Origin: Dehalococcoidia bacterium
GTDB taxonomy: Bacteria; Chloroflexota; Dehalococcoidia; Lucifugimonadales; Lucifugimonadaceae
Direction of reading: 5' to 3'
DNA: 55,384 nucleotides
Assembly: GCA_026421185.1 (NCBI GenBank)
Contig: JAPKCH010000008.1
Span: 1 to 55,384, forward strand
Positions 17,915 through 28,300 of this stretch are shown one piece after another. The position numbers and the translations under genes were made by a program. The notes under the pieces were generated by a model, which worked only from the letters and a program-made list of their open reading frames with translations, had not been told where the DNA came from and made no database searches. How positions within the stretch are numbered: position 1 is the first letter of the stretch; each line of letters opens with the position of its first letter.

Positions 17915-20485
17915 CTAGCTAGTCAAACTATCGCTGAACAAAGCGCCCTCACGCTCACGCAATGCAACGTTCACTCGAAGCTTCTCTAGGGTCTGCTGAA
18001 GCGTTAGTTGACCCTGTGGAACCTCGTGATCATCGAAGAACGCAATCACATCATCAGCCTGTTCAGGCTTGCCCAGCGAAGTAACACCCGAAAGCATTCG
18101 AACGATCGAATTAGCCGGGAAGTCTTTGTTGATCTGATCCCAGTTGTTCTTCACAAACTCCCACGCACGGTAGCCCTGTTCCTTATTTCTCATGCAAACA
18201 GCGATCAGGTACGGGGCGTCCTGAGTTCGAACGGTTCCGTCCAAACTCATCGCCAGGGTACGATCCATTTCAGCCTCGCCCGGGAACGCTGACAAAGCTG
18301 ACTGGTAGCGTCGTTCTTCCTGTGGCGTCGTTGGGTTTTGGTACTTATCTAGGAACACTTCGTACTGCGCAGGGTCGCCCTTGGATGCAACGACACCAGT
18401 TGCGGCGGCGGCGACGTTAGGCTCAACAGAACCAGCGTCAACCAAGTAAGAATCGTGCAGATCGCCAGCGTTCTTGATCGCAATATCGTCGTCACCAACG
18501 TTTGCCAGCAACCGAATGAACAATCCTCGAAGTTCTAGATCACGTGACGTGTCGCTGTCGCCCGGTTCCCAACCTAATCGATCAAGTGCAGGCTGAGCCA
18601 AATCACGAATCGCAGTCTTGTACTGCAACTTCGCTTCACCGTCGACGAGCTTGTCGAGACCAGCTAGGCAACCCGAAAGAACAGTCCAAACATCAAGGTC
18701 GGTTTCTGGTTGGAAGCTTCGTGCGAAGTCCAAGAAATCTGTAGCAGATGTACGACCTGCCATTACTGACGACCAGGTGTCATCAACAAGTCCATATCGC
18801 TCGATTGGAGTGAGATTTTCGAACATGGTGCAGGAAAGCGACTTCAACATCTCGGCTGAATAGCGAGCTCGAAAGAATCCGCTTCCGCCAGCGTTTGCTG
18901 TGGCCCACTCGGCTGGATAATCGAGTTTGATCTCGGCAGATTTTTCTTCGAGGAGGTATCGGACTTCCTCAACACTCGATGAAGTTCCAACTTTCAAAAC
19001 AACTGGAACTGACCATATCGTGGTGTCGGCAACTTCACCCTCGGTGTACAGGAATCTATCCTGTGAAAGCGAAATAGTCGATCCATCATCTGAAATCGAA
19101 GCGCTTACCAGCGGGTAGCCCTTCTGGAAAATCCACGAATCCATAATTCGACGTGCTGGCTGCTGAGTCACGTGCTCAATAGCGTCCCACAGGTCGTTGG
19201 TTTCGGTGTTTCGGTACTTGTGCTTGTTCAGGTAGTACGAAATTCCGTCCTTAAACTCTTCTTCGCCCAAGTACTGTTCAAGCATTCTAAGAACCGATCC
19301 GCCTTTTTCGTAGGTCAGTAGATCGAACATGGCTTCTGCATCATCTGGCGAATTCACTTCGATTTCGATAGGGCGAGTGTTCGCGAGTGAGTCAACGTCG
19401 AACGCCATTGAGCGTTCGAGACTAAACTGGTTCCATCGGCCCCAGTCCGCGTTGAAATTGTCGGAACACATCGTTGCCATGAACGTGGCAAACGCTTCGT
19501 TCAGCCAAATACCGTTCCACCACTCCATCGTCACGAGGTCACCAAACCACATGTGGGCGATTTCGTGAGCGATAACGTCGGCTACCCGAAGAAGTTCTGG
19601 CTCGGTAGATCGTGACTTATCGACGAGAAGCAGAACTTCTCGGTATGTAATACAGCCAAGATTTTCCATTGCTCCAAACGCAAAGTCAGGCACTGCGACC
19701 ATGTCTAGCTTCTGACCCGGGTACGGAATTCCGTAGTACTTCGAGAAGAATTTCAGAGCAAATGTTCCGGCTTCTAGAGAGTAGTCAGTGAGGTGACCCT
19801 TGCCGATCGGGTGAACGATTCGGAGTGGAACACCGTCGACATCTACAGGATCGGTAGCTTCGAAAGGACCAACGATGAATGCGACTAAGTAAGTCGACAT
19901 AACCATCGTGTCTTCGAACAAAATCGACTTGCGACCGTCGCCAAGATCGGTAGTAGAAATATCAGGACCGTTCGATACTGCGAACTGACCTGAAGGAACT
20001 ACTAGAGTCACACCGTACGAAGCCTTGAACGCTGGTTCATCGAAACAAGGGAATGCTCGACGGGCGTGTGTACTTTCAAATTGGGTAGTAGCGATTGAGT
20101 GCTCTACACCATCGTTGTCTGTGAACACTGATCGGTAGAATCCGTGAAGCTTATCGTTCAGAATTCCAGTAAATTCGGTAACGATTGTGTACGGTCCACT
20201 CGACAGTTCTGAGTCGAAACTCAGGGTCGCACGTTCCATCTTTTCGTCGTGTTCAACGCCGCTCGCAACGGTCTTGCCCCCAACGGCATCAAGCACGATA
20301 GCCGATGTAATGGCCAGATCAGCAGAGTTGATCTGAATGTTATCGGTAGCTTGACCAATCTCTACTTCGATCTCGACGCTACCAGAAAAAGTAGCTTCAT
20401 CGAGGTTCGGCTCAAGAGATATTCGGTAGTGCGAAGGTACGACGAACGAGGGTAGGCGATGCGGATTAGTCGAGGCGTCTGGCAA
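17915..20485 (-). CDS. pepN: M1 family zinc aminopeptidase
   Basis: 856 residues. The exopeptidase motif GAMEN is at 271-275, and the zinc site is HEIAH (307-311) with Glu330 in LNEAF. The N-terminal beta-domain (1-200), thermolysin-like catalytic domain, beta-sandwich and all-alpha C-terminal domain follow the eukaryotic/bacterial ERAP/PepN2 layout. No signal peptide is present, so it should be cytoplasmic and remove N-terminal residues from peptides. The gene symbol is by family only; it resembles the tricorn-interacting-factor F2/F3 type in length. It lies in a run of minus-strand metabolic genes. Confidence 0.94.
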   Translation of the reverse strand: MPDASTNPHRLPSFVVPSHYRISLEPNLDEATFSGSVEIEVEIGQATDNIQINSADLAITSAIVLDAVGGKTVASGVEHDEKMERATLSFDSELSSGPYTIVTEFTGILNDKLHGFYRSVFTDNDGVEHSIATTQFESTHARRAFPCFDEPAFKASYGVTLVVPSGQFAVSNGPDISTTDLGDGRKSILFEDTMVMSTYLVAFIVGPFEATDPVDVDGVPLRIVHPIGKGHLTDYSLEAGTFALKFFSKYYGIPYPGQKLDMVAVPDFAFGAMENLGCITYREVLLLVDKSRSTEPELLRVADVIAHEIAHMWFGDLVTMEWWNGIWLNEAFATFMATMCSDNFNADWGRWNQFSLERSMAFDVDSLANTRPIEIEVNSPDDAEAMFDLLTYEKGGSVLRMLEQYLGEEEFKDGISYYLNKHKYRNTETNDLWDAIEHVTQQPARRIMDSWIFQKGYPLVSASISDDGSTISLSQDRFLYTEGEVADTTIWSVPVVLKVGTSSSVEEVRYLLEEKSAEIKLDYPAEWATANAGGSGFFRARYSAEMLKSLSCTMFENLTPIERYGLVDDTWSSVMAGRTSATDFLDFARSFQPETDLDVWTVLSGCLAGLDKLVDGEAKLQYKTAIRDLAQPALDRLGWEPGDSDTSRDLELRGLFIRLLANVGDDDIAIKNAGDLHDSYLVDAGSVEPNVAAAATGVVASKGDPAQYEVFLDKYQNPTTPQEERRYQSALSAFPGEAEMDRTLAMSLDGTVRTQDAPYLIAVCMRNKEQGYRAWEFVKNNWDQINKDFPANSIVRMLSGVTSLGKPEQADDVIAFFDDHEVPQGQLTLQQTLEKLRVNVALREREGALFSDSLTS

Positions 20486-20566
20486 AATTCACTCCAGTTG
20501 ATAAAACGTATCTCCGGAGATTACCGCGCTATGAACTCGCGCGCTACTAGTAGCGAGTAGTCATAT

Positions 20567-21796
20567 TCACCCCATCTGGAGCAATGAATTAGCCATGTTA
20601 GCTCGCCACGCTTCTGCCGATTCGGGTGTCCATTCGTAAAACCCTTTGCCGGTCTTTACTCCAAGATCTCCAGACTCGATTTTGTCGATCAGAAGTTTTG
20701 GAAGATCACGGTCATTGTTGAGTTTTTGGAATTGCTCAACTAGAACTGAATGCGAGATTGCCGAATCGCTGTTTGCAAGCGATCCAAATACTCCAAATTG
20801 AGCAAACTTTGGACCGAACCCACTTCGAACGATTTCATCGATTTCAGATGAAGTGGCTTCACCGCTCTCAACTACCGACATTGCATCTCGCAAAAGCGCA
20901 ACCTGCAATCGATTGCTGACAAATCCTTGAATTTCAGCGCGAACAACGGCAGGTTTCTTGCCGATAGCCTCGTATTCGTTCTTCACTAACTCAACTACTT
21001 CCCTCGACGTATCAGGCCCGGTAATAATCTCTATACCTGGCAGAAAATGAGGCGGGTTGAAGTAGTGGATACCAATCACATTCGTTGATCGTTTCGTGGC
21101 TGATCCATAAGCGCTTGGCACGAATGTTGAACTGTTCGAAGCGAGAACTGCATGGCCGGGCGCATGAGCGTCTATCTCAGCAAATATCTTCTTCTTGAGT
21201 TCGATGTTCTCTGATGCAGCCTCGATTATTAGATCAGCATTTTTCACTGATTCGGCCAGGTCAGTAGACGTTGAAATACGAGACAGGGCTTGTTCAATTT
21301 GGTCTTCAGAAATGCGCCCGACAGACGCCAGAGAACTTAATCCCACACGAGCTCTCGATATAGCATCAGTCAGCAAGTCTTCTGAAATATCGTTCAGAAA
21401 TACCCGCTTGCCGTTAACAGCTAATTCGAGGGCAATTCCATGCCCCAAAAGTCCCGCGCCGATTACCGTAACGTTCTTAAATTTCGACTTTGACGAACCG
21501 TTATCCGCAGCTGCGTTCTGAGAGTCGCTTACTTCCGATGAAGAAATTTCATCGGCCGTAGCAGCTACAGAAATATCCCCAAACAACTCGCCAGCAATCA
21601 CCTGTACCAGATCCCAACCGATCTGTTCCCATATCTCGAACGGTCCACCAACAGCCCAGCGACGACCTATCGATTTAGTAATTACTCGATCGATATCAGC
21701 GGCTGAAACAATGCCTGCCTCAACCAATGCAAGCGATTCACGATAAATCGCCGCCTGCAACCGAAGCGAAATCAGATCGCTATTTTCAACGTTCAT
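20567..21796 (-). CDS. 3-hydroxyacyl-CoA dehydrogenase with an extra N-terminal C-domain
   Basis: 409 residues. The order of domains is unusual. Residues 10-76 resemble the C-terminal HCDH domain (RESLALVEAGIVSAADIDRVI, RRWAVGGPFEIWEQIG). A Ser/Ala-rich linker (77-107) follows, then the NAD-binding domain with VIGAGLLGHGIAL (111-123) and the GIHYFNPPHFLPGIEII active-site segment with catalytic His. The usual HCDH C-domain ends with GKGFYEW. The enzyme oxidises L-3-hydroxyacyl-CoA with NAD in beta-oxidation or related pathways. The N-terminal copy may replace the second C-domain needed for dimer-like packing. It is one gene in a minus-strand series, 40 bases after the enolase-family gene. Confidence 0.9.
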   Translation of the reverse strand: MNVENSDLISLRLQAAIYRESLALVEAGIVSAADIDRVITKSIGRRWAVGGPFEIWEQIGWDLVQVIAGELFGDISVAATADEISSSEVSDSQNAAADNGSSKSKFKNVTVIGAGLLGHGIALELAVNGKRVFLNDISEDLLTDAISRARVGLSSLASVGRISEDQIEQALSRISTSTDLAESVKNADLIIEAASENIELKKKIFAEIDAHAPGHAVLASNSSTFVPSAYGSATKRSTNVIGIHYFNPPHFLPGIEIITGPDTSREVVELVKNEYEAIGKKPAVVRAEIQGFVSNRLQVALLRDAMSVVESGEATSSEIDEIVRSGFGPKFAQFGVFGSLANSDSAISHSVLVEQFQKLNNDRDLPKLLIDKIESGDLGVKTGKGFYEWTPESAEAWRANMANSLLQMG

Positions 21797-21836
21797 TTGA
21801 AGTAATTACACCCTAAAAACAACGTGGCTAAGCGAC

Positions 21837-22991
21837 TCACACCGAGTAGCCGACTGATCCGTCTTCTCGCATTGGGATCACCTGTAAGTTGCGCGGCTCG
21901 TACGGCTGCGACTTGAAGCTTTCGACTTCCAGATCAATACCAATTCCTGGAACATCAGCCACAGGAATGTAGCCACCTTCACGCTGCCAAGACGAGTTGA
22001 ACATAGCGTTGAACGGTTGCTCGTCTTCCTTTGAATATTCCTGCGTAAGGAAGTTCGGAATCGAAGTATCGAGCCCACAAGCAGCAGCAGTAAGCACTGG
22101 GCCCAAGAAGTTGTGTGTCACAACAGCCGAGTGATACGACTCAGCAATAGCGGCGATCTTCTTCACCGAGGTAAATCCGCCAGCAAGCCCAAGATCAGGA
22201 CGCGCGTACTGGCTTCCACCAGCTTCGAACATTTCTCGGAATTCCCAGATCGAATGCATACGTTCACCGTTCGCTACGGGCAACGTCGTTCGCTGAGCAA
22301 CCTCGGCCTGCGACTTGATCGAGTCGATCTGTACAGGGTCTTCGTAGAACATAGGCTGGAATTCAACCAACTGCTCAGCAAGAGCAATGGCGACCATAGG
22401 AGTTAGCTTGCGGTGGATTTCGAGAATGATGTCGCAATCTAAACCTCCACCCTCACGCATTGCTGCAACGTTTTCACGCGTATCGTGAATCAAACGAGGG
22501 AGTGTCATCGACTGGAAACCATCTGGAAGCGGATCGGTCTTGATGGCAGTGAAACCTTCTGCAACCGCTTCACGCGAATTCAACATCAATCCCTGAGGGC
22601 TTGTTCCCTGATCCGCAGCGTCGGGACGACGGCCGCCCATCAGCAAGTGCAATCGGATCTTGTTGCGAACCTTACCACCCAGCAACTGCCATACCGGAGC
22701 TTCAAGCGCCTTGCCCTTTATGTCCCACAATGCAATATCGACAGCGCTGACTGCACCAGATAGAACCGATCCACGGAACGGCCCCATTCGGTACATGTAC
22801 TGCCAGTGGTGTTCGATATCTAGTGGATTTTTACCTACAAGATAGTCAGCAAATTTCTTAACCACAGCGTCGGTTGCTTCGAGATAGCCCCAGCAAGCCG
22901 ACTGCCCGACACCGATTAGACCGTTGTCGGTGAATATCCTGACTATCTGACTATTTCCAGCAAGTATCGATTCAACTCGATCGATTTTCAT
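21837..22991 (-). CDS. Mandelate racemase/muconate lactonizing enzyme family protein (enolase superfamily)
   Basis: 384 residues. The N-terminal capping domain runs to ~115 and has FRGSVLSGAVSAVDIALWDIKGKALEAPVWQLLGG. In the barrel, candidate metal ligands lie in ILEIHRK, YEDPV and NGERMHS, and a catalytic His in VVTHNFLGP followed by CGLDTSIPNF. That His and the C-terminal layout resemble acid-sugar dehydratases such as galactonate or mannonate-type enzymes, but the first ligand motif (EIHRK) departs from the common DxN. The family removes a proton alpha to a carboxylate; the substrate is uncertain. SAR202 genomes are known for many such paralogs. It begins at an ATG followed by DRVESILAGNS. 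Confidence 0.9.
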   Translation of the reverse strand: MKIDRVESILAGNSQIVRIFTDNGLIGVGQSACWGYLEATDAVVKKFADYLVGKNPLDIEHHWQYMYRMGPFRGSVLSGAVSAVDIALWDIKGKALEAPVWQLLGGKVRNKIRLHLLMGGRRPDAADQGTSPQGLMLNSREAVAEGFTAIKTDPLPDGFQSMTLPRLIHDTRENVAAMREGGGLDCDIILEIHRKLTPMVAIALAEQLVEFQPMFYEDPVQIDSIKSQAEVAQRTTLPVANGERMHSIWEFREMFEAGGSQYARPDLGLAGGFTSVKKIAAIAESYHSAVVTHNFLGPVLTAAACGLDTSIPNFLTQEYSKEDEQPFNAMFNSSWQREGGYIPVADVPGIGIDLEVESFKSQPYEPRNLQVIPMREDGSVGYSV

Positions 22992-23017
22992 ATTTTTTTC
23001 TTTTACTCTCGGACTCT

Positions 23018-23046
23018 GGGCTGCAATTAATATTCACGGGCTGCAA
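23018..23046 (-). promoter_or_regulatory. Direct repeat upstream of the enolase-superfamily gene
   Basis: GGGCTGCAA (plus-strand reading) occurs at 23018-23026 and 23038-23046, exactly 20 bases apart (about two helical turns), 27 bases upstream of the gene start. It could be an operator; no regulator gene is adjacent. Confidence 0.3.
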
Positions 23047-23072
23047 ATGTGTTTCGGTTAAAATGATACGTA

Positions 23073-23792
23073 CTATTTAGATTTCATCTCATCAATTAAT
23101 GCGATTGTTGAAGCCATATCGGTCGTTCGGGGATGACTTTTATAGTTCGTATGACCGTTGTAACGATCAATTAATATCGGGCGCATTCCTGCGTTTTCCG
23201 ATCCATATATATCTGATTCGAGTTGATCACCTACTAACGCGGCTTCGGCAGCTAAAACTCCAGCTTTCACCAACGCAGCATCGAATATCCGTCTGTCAGG
23301 CTTCTCAACTCCGGCCTCACCGGAAGTCACAGCGAAGTCGACGTGACCAGTAAGTCCCATATCGTGGAGTAACTTATCACTGCTCGAATTCATATTGGAA
23401 ACAACGCCAACGATCAGCCCCCAGCTTCGAAGTTGATCAAGGCCATCAATCACATCAGGAAACAGGACGATTTCGTATTTCTGTTTTCGAACTTCCGCCC
23501 AGATTTTACCAGCAAGAGCCAGATCGACTTGGTGACCAGCACCTTGAAGCACCAGCTGTTCAAATCGTGCGAAGAACGCCCAGTGTTCGTTGCCGTTCAT
23601 CGTCCGAACCGGCTTTGTGGCGTTCTGGCGAGTCATAAATTCGTCGGCCATGTGGTAGCCAGCGTCGATCCCATCTGTGGTCACCGATAGTCCGAATTTA
23701 CCTAGAGCCTGAGCTTGTATCTGTTCTCGAGGAGGATCAAAACCTGCGAGTGTGCCGTACATATCAAACAGCACGGCCTTTAGCTCGGGCAT
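23073..23792 (-). CDS. HAD superfamily hydrolase (subfamily IA)
   Basis: 239 residues. Motif I is LFDMYGTL with nucleophile Asp10; the second Asp of the usual DxDGT is Tyr, a variant common in this subfamily. Motif II is VVSNMNSS, motif III has the Lys of EKPDRRIF, and motif IV is LVGDQLESDIYGSENAGM. An alpha-helical cap lies between motifs I and II. Such enzymes are phosphatases, often for phosphosugars or phosphoglycolate, or less often haloacid dehalogenases. Substrate is not predictable here. It is the first gene of the minus-strand run leading to the enolase-family gene, separated from it by 81 bases. Confidence 0.88.
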   Translation of the reverse strand: MPELKAVLFDMYGTLAGFDPPREQIQAQALGKFGLSVTTDGIDAGYHMADEFMTRQNATKPVRTMNGNEHWAFFARFEQLVLQGAGHQVDLALAGKIWAEVRKQKYEIVLFPDVIDGLDQLRSWGLIVGVVSNMNSSSDKLLHDMGLTGHVDFAVTSGEAGVEKPDRRIFDAALVKAGVLAAEAALVGDQLESDIYGSENAGMRPILIDRYNGHTNYKSHPRTTDMASTIALIDEMKSK

Positions 23793-23831
23793 TCATTGCT
23801 CGTTTCATTTTCAGGAAAGTAACTCATATAT

Positions 23832-24528
23832 TTATTTGAACGAACCAATCAGCTGGACGGTCAACACTGCAGCGCCAACCCAATTTGCCCCATATGCTTT
23901 TAGGGTTGTAGCTGTAGCTTGAACCGTACTAGCAGCCGTGATGGCATCGTCAACCAACAACTCTCTCTTGCCGGAGACCAGATCTTCGTGCCCAGTATCT
24001 ACAGAAAATGCAGTTTCTCGAGCAGCAGCCGTGGGTTGTTCCGACTTTAGAACAATGTTTTGACTTCGAATCAATACATCGCTAAAAAAAACTCAAACTA
24101 CACATGATTCTAAAGCTTGCGACCTAATATTTCCTACCGGTTGGATCCACTAGAACGCAATCGAGATTTGAGCATCAGCAGTATCAGATCAGTTTCGCTT
24201 CGTTTCATCGACTCAATGTTGAACATATTAGCCAACACATTACCTAACGCCCGAACATCATCAAACCATAACGCCCTAACCGCCGAACCAAGAGGTGTTT
24301 CGTAAAGAAACGAACCGTCCAGGCGATCAAGTGATGAGCCGTCTATAACGCAGCGGGTACAAGTGTCGGGTTTCGACAACAGCTCAGCACACAGGCGGCA
24401 TACATCTTTTTGAACTGCGGTCGAATCCTTAGCACAGGAATCGCACCGTCTCTCCCGCAGAGCACAAACAATGGTGGAAACACGAGGTCGAATACACCGG
24501 ATGTAAATTCTCTGAAAGTAGTAACCAA
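23832..24528 (-). pseudogene. Decayed comF-like phosphoribosyltransferase gene
   Basis: Three pieces in different minus-strand frames line up with a ComF protein. The start (near 24515) reads GVFDLVFPPLFVLCGRDG, like the zinc-finger head of ComF but with the first Cys lost. After a frame change near 24440 come CRLCAELL and CTRCVIDG, the remaining Cys pairs, running to a stop at 24134. After more disruption the last piece (24074-23832) reads ELLVDDAITAASTVQATATTLKAYGA, the PRPP-binding motif of type I phosphoribosyltransferases. Intact ComF is ~220-240 residues and is needed for DNA uptake. The frameshifts and stops show that this copy cannot make the full protein. It is divergent from hpf; comF and hpf are neighbours in many bacteria. 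Confidence 0.75.
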
Positions 24529-24599
24529 TTAGGTTATCTACAGCAATACTTCATAACAATTCTCAGCAGAAAGGTTGAGCGGTCAATAGAATATCTAAG

Positions 24600-24619
24600 T
24601 ACCGGGCTCGGTCCCGGTA
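24600..24619 (+). promoter_or_regulatory. Small perfect hairpin in the hpf leader
   Basis: TACCGGG (24600-24606) pairs with CCCGGTA (24613-24619) across a 6-base loop, 35 bases upstream of the hpf start. No T-run follows. It may shape the 5' untranslated region. Confidence 0.4.
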
Positions 24620-24653
24620 ATAAAACAATACCCGGACTCGAATTGAGGCATAC

Positions 24654-25250
24654 GTGGAACTTACTATCACCGCCAACAACACGACTCTTACAGACTCGAT
24701 CAAGACGTATGCTGAAAAGCGACTCAGCATCCTTGATCGTAGATTTCGTGATCCGGTTCCTGTATATCTACAAATACGAAAAGAGCAGACTCAGAAGGAA
24801 GACGAACGGTTCATAGCTGAAGTAACTATCAGATTGAACCGAGGCGTTATACGTGGTGAGATGCGGGGCGATTCGCCCTACACAGCCGTCGACCACGTTT
24901 CCGACACGATCACTCGTCAAATAAGCCGATACAAGAATCGTTACTCCGATAAGACCCGCCGCTCAACCGAGGGTGGCCTTGGAATGGCTATTGCCGAGCA
25001 GCTCGCTCAGGAATCGGTTAGTGAAATCGACGACAGCGGCATTACGACTCTCGAACACGGGCAACTAGTTCGAACCAAGCGTCACAAGATGGTGCTAGAG
25101 ACTGTCGAAGACGCCGCTGCACAGATGGAACTTCTGGCTCATAACTTCTACGTTTTCCGAAACAAAGAAACCGACGAGATCAACGTTGTGTACCGCAGGC
25201 ACGATGAAGACTACGGCCTAATCGTTCCCGAAGAAGCCGACGAAATGTAA
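24654..25250 (+). CDS. hpf: Ribosome hibernation promoting factor, long form
   Basis: 198 residues. The N-terminal ~100 residues are the S30AE/RaiA domain (ITANNTTLTDSIKTYAEKRL, AVDHVSDTITRQISRYKNR). A linker follows, then the C-terminal dimerisation domain (residues ~135-195) with KRHKMVLETVEDAAAQMELLAHNFYVFRNKETDEINVVYRR. This two-domain form drives 100S ribosome dimer formation in stationary phase or starvation. The GTG at 24654 has a GAGG ribosome binding site seven bases upstream. Upstream lies the decayed comF on the other strand. Confidence 0.95.
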   Translation: MELTITANNTTLTDSIKTYAEKRLSILDRRFRDPVPVYLQIRKEQTQKEDERFIAEVTIRLNRGVIRGEMRGDSPYTAVDHVSDTITRQISRYKNRYSDKTRRSTEGGLGMAIAEQLAQESVSEIDDSGITTLEHGQLVRTKRHKMVLETVEDAAAQMELLAHNFYVFRNKETDEINVVYRRHDEDYGLIVPEEADEM

Positions 25251-25339
25251 GACGGTCGTTCGCTCAGGTTAAATACATACGAGAAAATAGCATACCTTCG
25301 TCCCATCAATAGAAAATTGGGAGGGAGGGATTTTTATTG

Positions 25340-28300
25340 TCAGCTTTTCGGGGTGTATTCGTAGATCACTATTGGCGTATCTATGCCGTCGGCGATCATT
25401 TCAGCCGTCGGGTAGACCGGAATCAATCCGTTGATATCCATCTTCCCGAATTTTTCTAATCCGTTTTCTGGATACTTCGCGAGTTCCATTTCACCGATGT
25501 ACACGTACTTGACGTTGTACTTGTCGAGAAGTGCGATGGCTGTCTGACGCAAAGTTGTATGGAAGAATCTATCGATTTCGATGCGTCGATTAGTAACCGT
25601 ATCTGCATATCCAACACGCTGCTGTCGTTGGTGCCAATCCCAACCGATCACAGCTGGCAATCCGGTGTAAATAGACACCCGGTTGCCCCATCGATATTGA
25701 TCGCTTATACCCTCGATTATGACTGGTGAACCTTCGATGTTTTCCTGCATCCATCTGATCGCGTCGAAGTCGTATTTAAGGGTCAATGGGCCTTCCTGAT
25801 CTACGTAAGTCACCGCTTCCATGTACGCCATACCATCTAGTCCCAGGCCACTAAACTCGAATCGCTCCGAGTTTCGATCACGGGTTCCTAGCACCGGATA
25901 AATCATCACTCCGACTACCAACAGTGCAAGTAGTCCCAGCCAAACCCCGCGAGGTCCGCGCAAGTTTCTCAAAGAAAGCTTTCCTGCGTCAGCTAAGAAC
26001 CAAAGGAAGTATGCGGAAGCCATCGCAAGTAATACCCACGCCTGCAGGTAGAACTTGAACACCGTGTTCATTCGGCCAATATCGTCTTTCACAGTGAACA
26101 TATCGACGCCTGCAGCCAGCGCCATTGCCATAACGACCATACCGACCGCTACCAGCGAGTAGCGTGCGCCCGGAATACCAGATCCGTACGCCACCACTCC
26201 TGCACCTAGTACAGAGACCCCAATGACCACAGCGAACGCAATCGTTGCGAATCCAGTAAGAGCCAAAGTGGCAACTGCCGCTGCGATTAGTACCAACACA
26301 ACATGCCAGGCCCAGCCGACAATCCCAGAACCTGGAAGCGGTGAGTTTGTAATTGCTGACATCGAATCAGTAAGACGCTCTCGCCACATGAACACTAGCC
26401 AGCTGATGATTGCGAACAAGAACACCGAATGAATAACTATGTAACGCCATAGATCTGTCGTGAATTTGCTCTTCACCACACCGTCGTTGAACAGTTCAAA
26501 GTTCGCGTGGAACGGCAGGTACACGATGTACCCAACAACCAGAACAAAGACGGTGCTAATCCCACCAATCATCAATCGTTCAATCACGTTACGTTTACTG
26601 TAAATCAGCTGCCCGCCAACAAGGAATACGCCAGCCAGCAGCAGTTGAGTAGGGAAGTCCCAAGCATTGATAGTTCGCAGCGAGCCAATGAGAACTCCTG
26701 CAACGATCAACCCTGCTAACGATTCGGCAATCGGCCGTTTTCTACCAATTCTCAAATAAGCGGCGATCGTCGCCCCAAAGGCTGTAATTGCGATAGGAAT
26801 TGCGATCAGGTGCGCATGTAGATCTGCGAACAAGAAAGTAAAGAATGGGAATTCAGTAATTTCGTTTCCGGGTGAACCGGGAGCCATCATTCTCGAACTA
26901 CGCCAGAAATCGAAGAACCCGAACTGTTCGCCGATAAAGAACGATCGAGACGCCCCTTGAAGAACCTGCATCAACCCATCAATATTCCCTGCAACGGCAA
27001 CCAGCACTACGGCCACTATGCCTGCATAGGCAGGTGATTTCTTCGACCATGCGGGAATTTGTCTTGCTCGAAGGGTTAGTTCGGCAAGACCACTAACGAT
27101 CGAATAAACGCCTCCGATGGTGAACATGAACAACAGCGGAACAGCGAGGTTGTACGCAACCGATGGTACGATTCCCGTGAACCGTATGAGCGTGGCGATC
27201 ATGAACTGACCGAAGTAGTAGTAATTCAGATATCCACCGGCGTACCACGGATCATATGGCGGCATCGTCGACGACTTCACCACCGCGTTCAGATAAGCGA
27301 AGTCCATCGGCTTCTCTCCACCCTTCCACGGGTGCCAGAGATCGGGATTCGCAGCTCGGATTAACAGGAACGCCACGTAACCAACTAGCAAAAGGATTTC
27401 CATTCGGAGAATTCTGCGTTTGTTGGCTCGTAGATGATCAATAAGATCGCTTCCGATCGCTCGTAAAGTTAAATATGAAATCGCCGCTAAAACTACAAGC
27501 GCAAGAAATACAGCAAGGAAACTGAACTGCAATACGTTAGCGCTCACAAGCAACCATGCGGTCGTTGCCACCAGTAGCAGTCCAAGTGGTTTTGTGAATA
27601 AATAGCCGCGGTCTGGCAGCGGCCTAAACACAACGAATACTATTGGCAGTGCAACTAGAGCGAATAGCTGTGCGGCGGCGTACCAAACGATCGGAGTTAT
27701 CCAATCAGGCATCCAGCGCAAAAACGTAATCGAACTCCACGTTCCACCCGATTGTTGGGCGACTCCATCTTCATCAGAAAGCAGAAGCCCTACTTCTGGT
27801 GGAGGAAAAATTCGAGTGCCGGGTCCTAACGATCCAATTTCAAATTCCAGCCGTTGAGCAGAATAGCTTTCAACGTTTCTGAAGATGAACGTTTGCGGGT
27901 GCTCGTATACGGAAAAACTTTCGTCAGCCCATCCGAATCCGACGTTAAATAATCCGTCAGATGGCTTCTCGAATCCTTCAGGCGCAGCAAAATCTAAACG
28001 AGCAAACGGATCTTCGTAGTAGTCGACTCCTAGACCGCCAATGTACCGACTACCGGCGTACGCCATCTCATAGCCAAGTTCGCCCGAGAACATCTTTTCG
28101 TAGAAGGTCGAGGTAACCGGATATCTCTCAGGCAATCGTGGAATTGTTGCGTACAGCCGATTGCTCAACAGCACGAAATAGTTCGAATCAGCAAGCAATT
28201 CGGTCAACTGATCAAACTTCTGAGGTTGTTCGTCGTTATATAGATCGGCACGTTCATGCATGCCCAAGCCAATAACACCCGGAATGCCCTCTTCCCAATG

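Noticed and set aside
25251-25339. Terminator after hpf (CCCATCAAT with ATTGGG and a short T-run)
   Set aside because: The stem is interrupted and weak; not strong enough to list as a feature.
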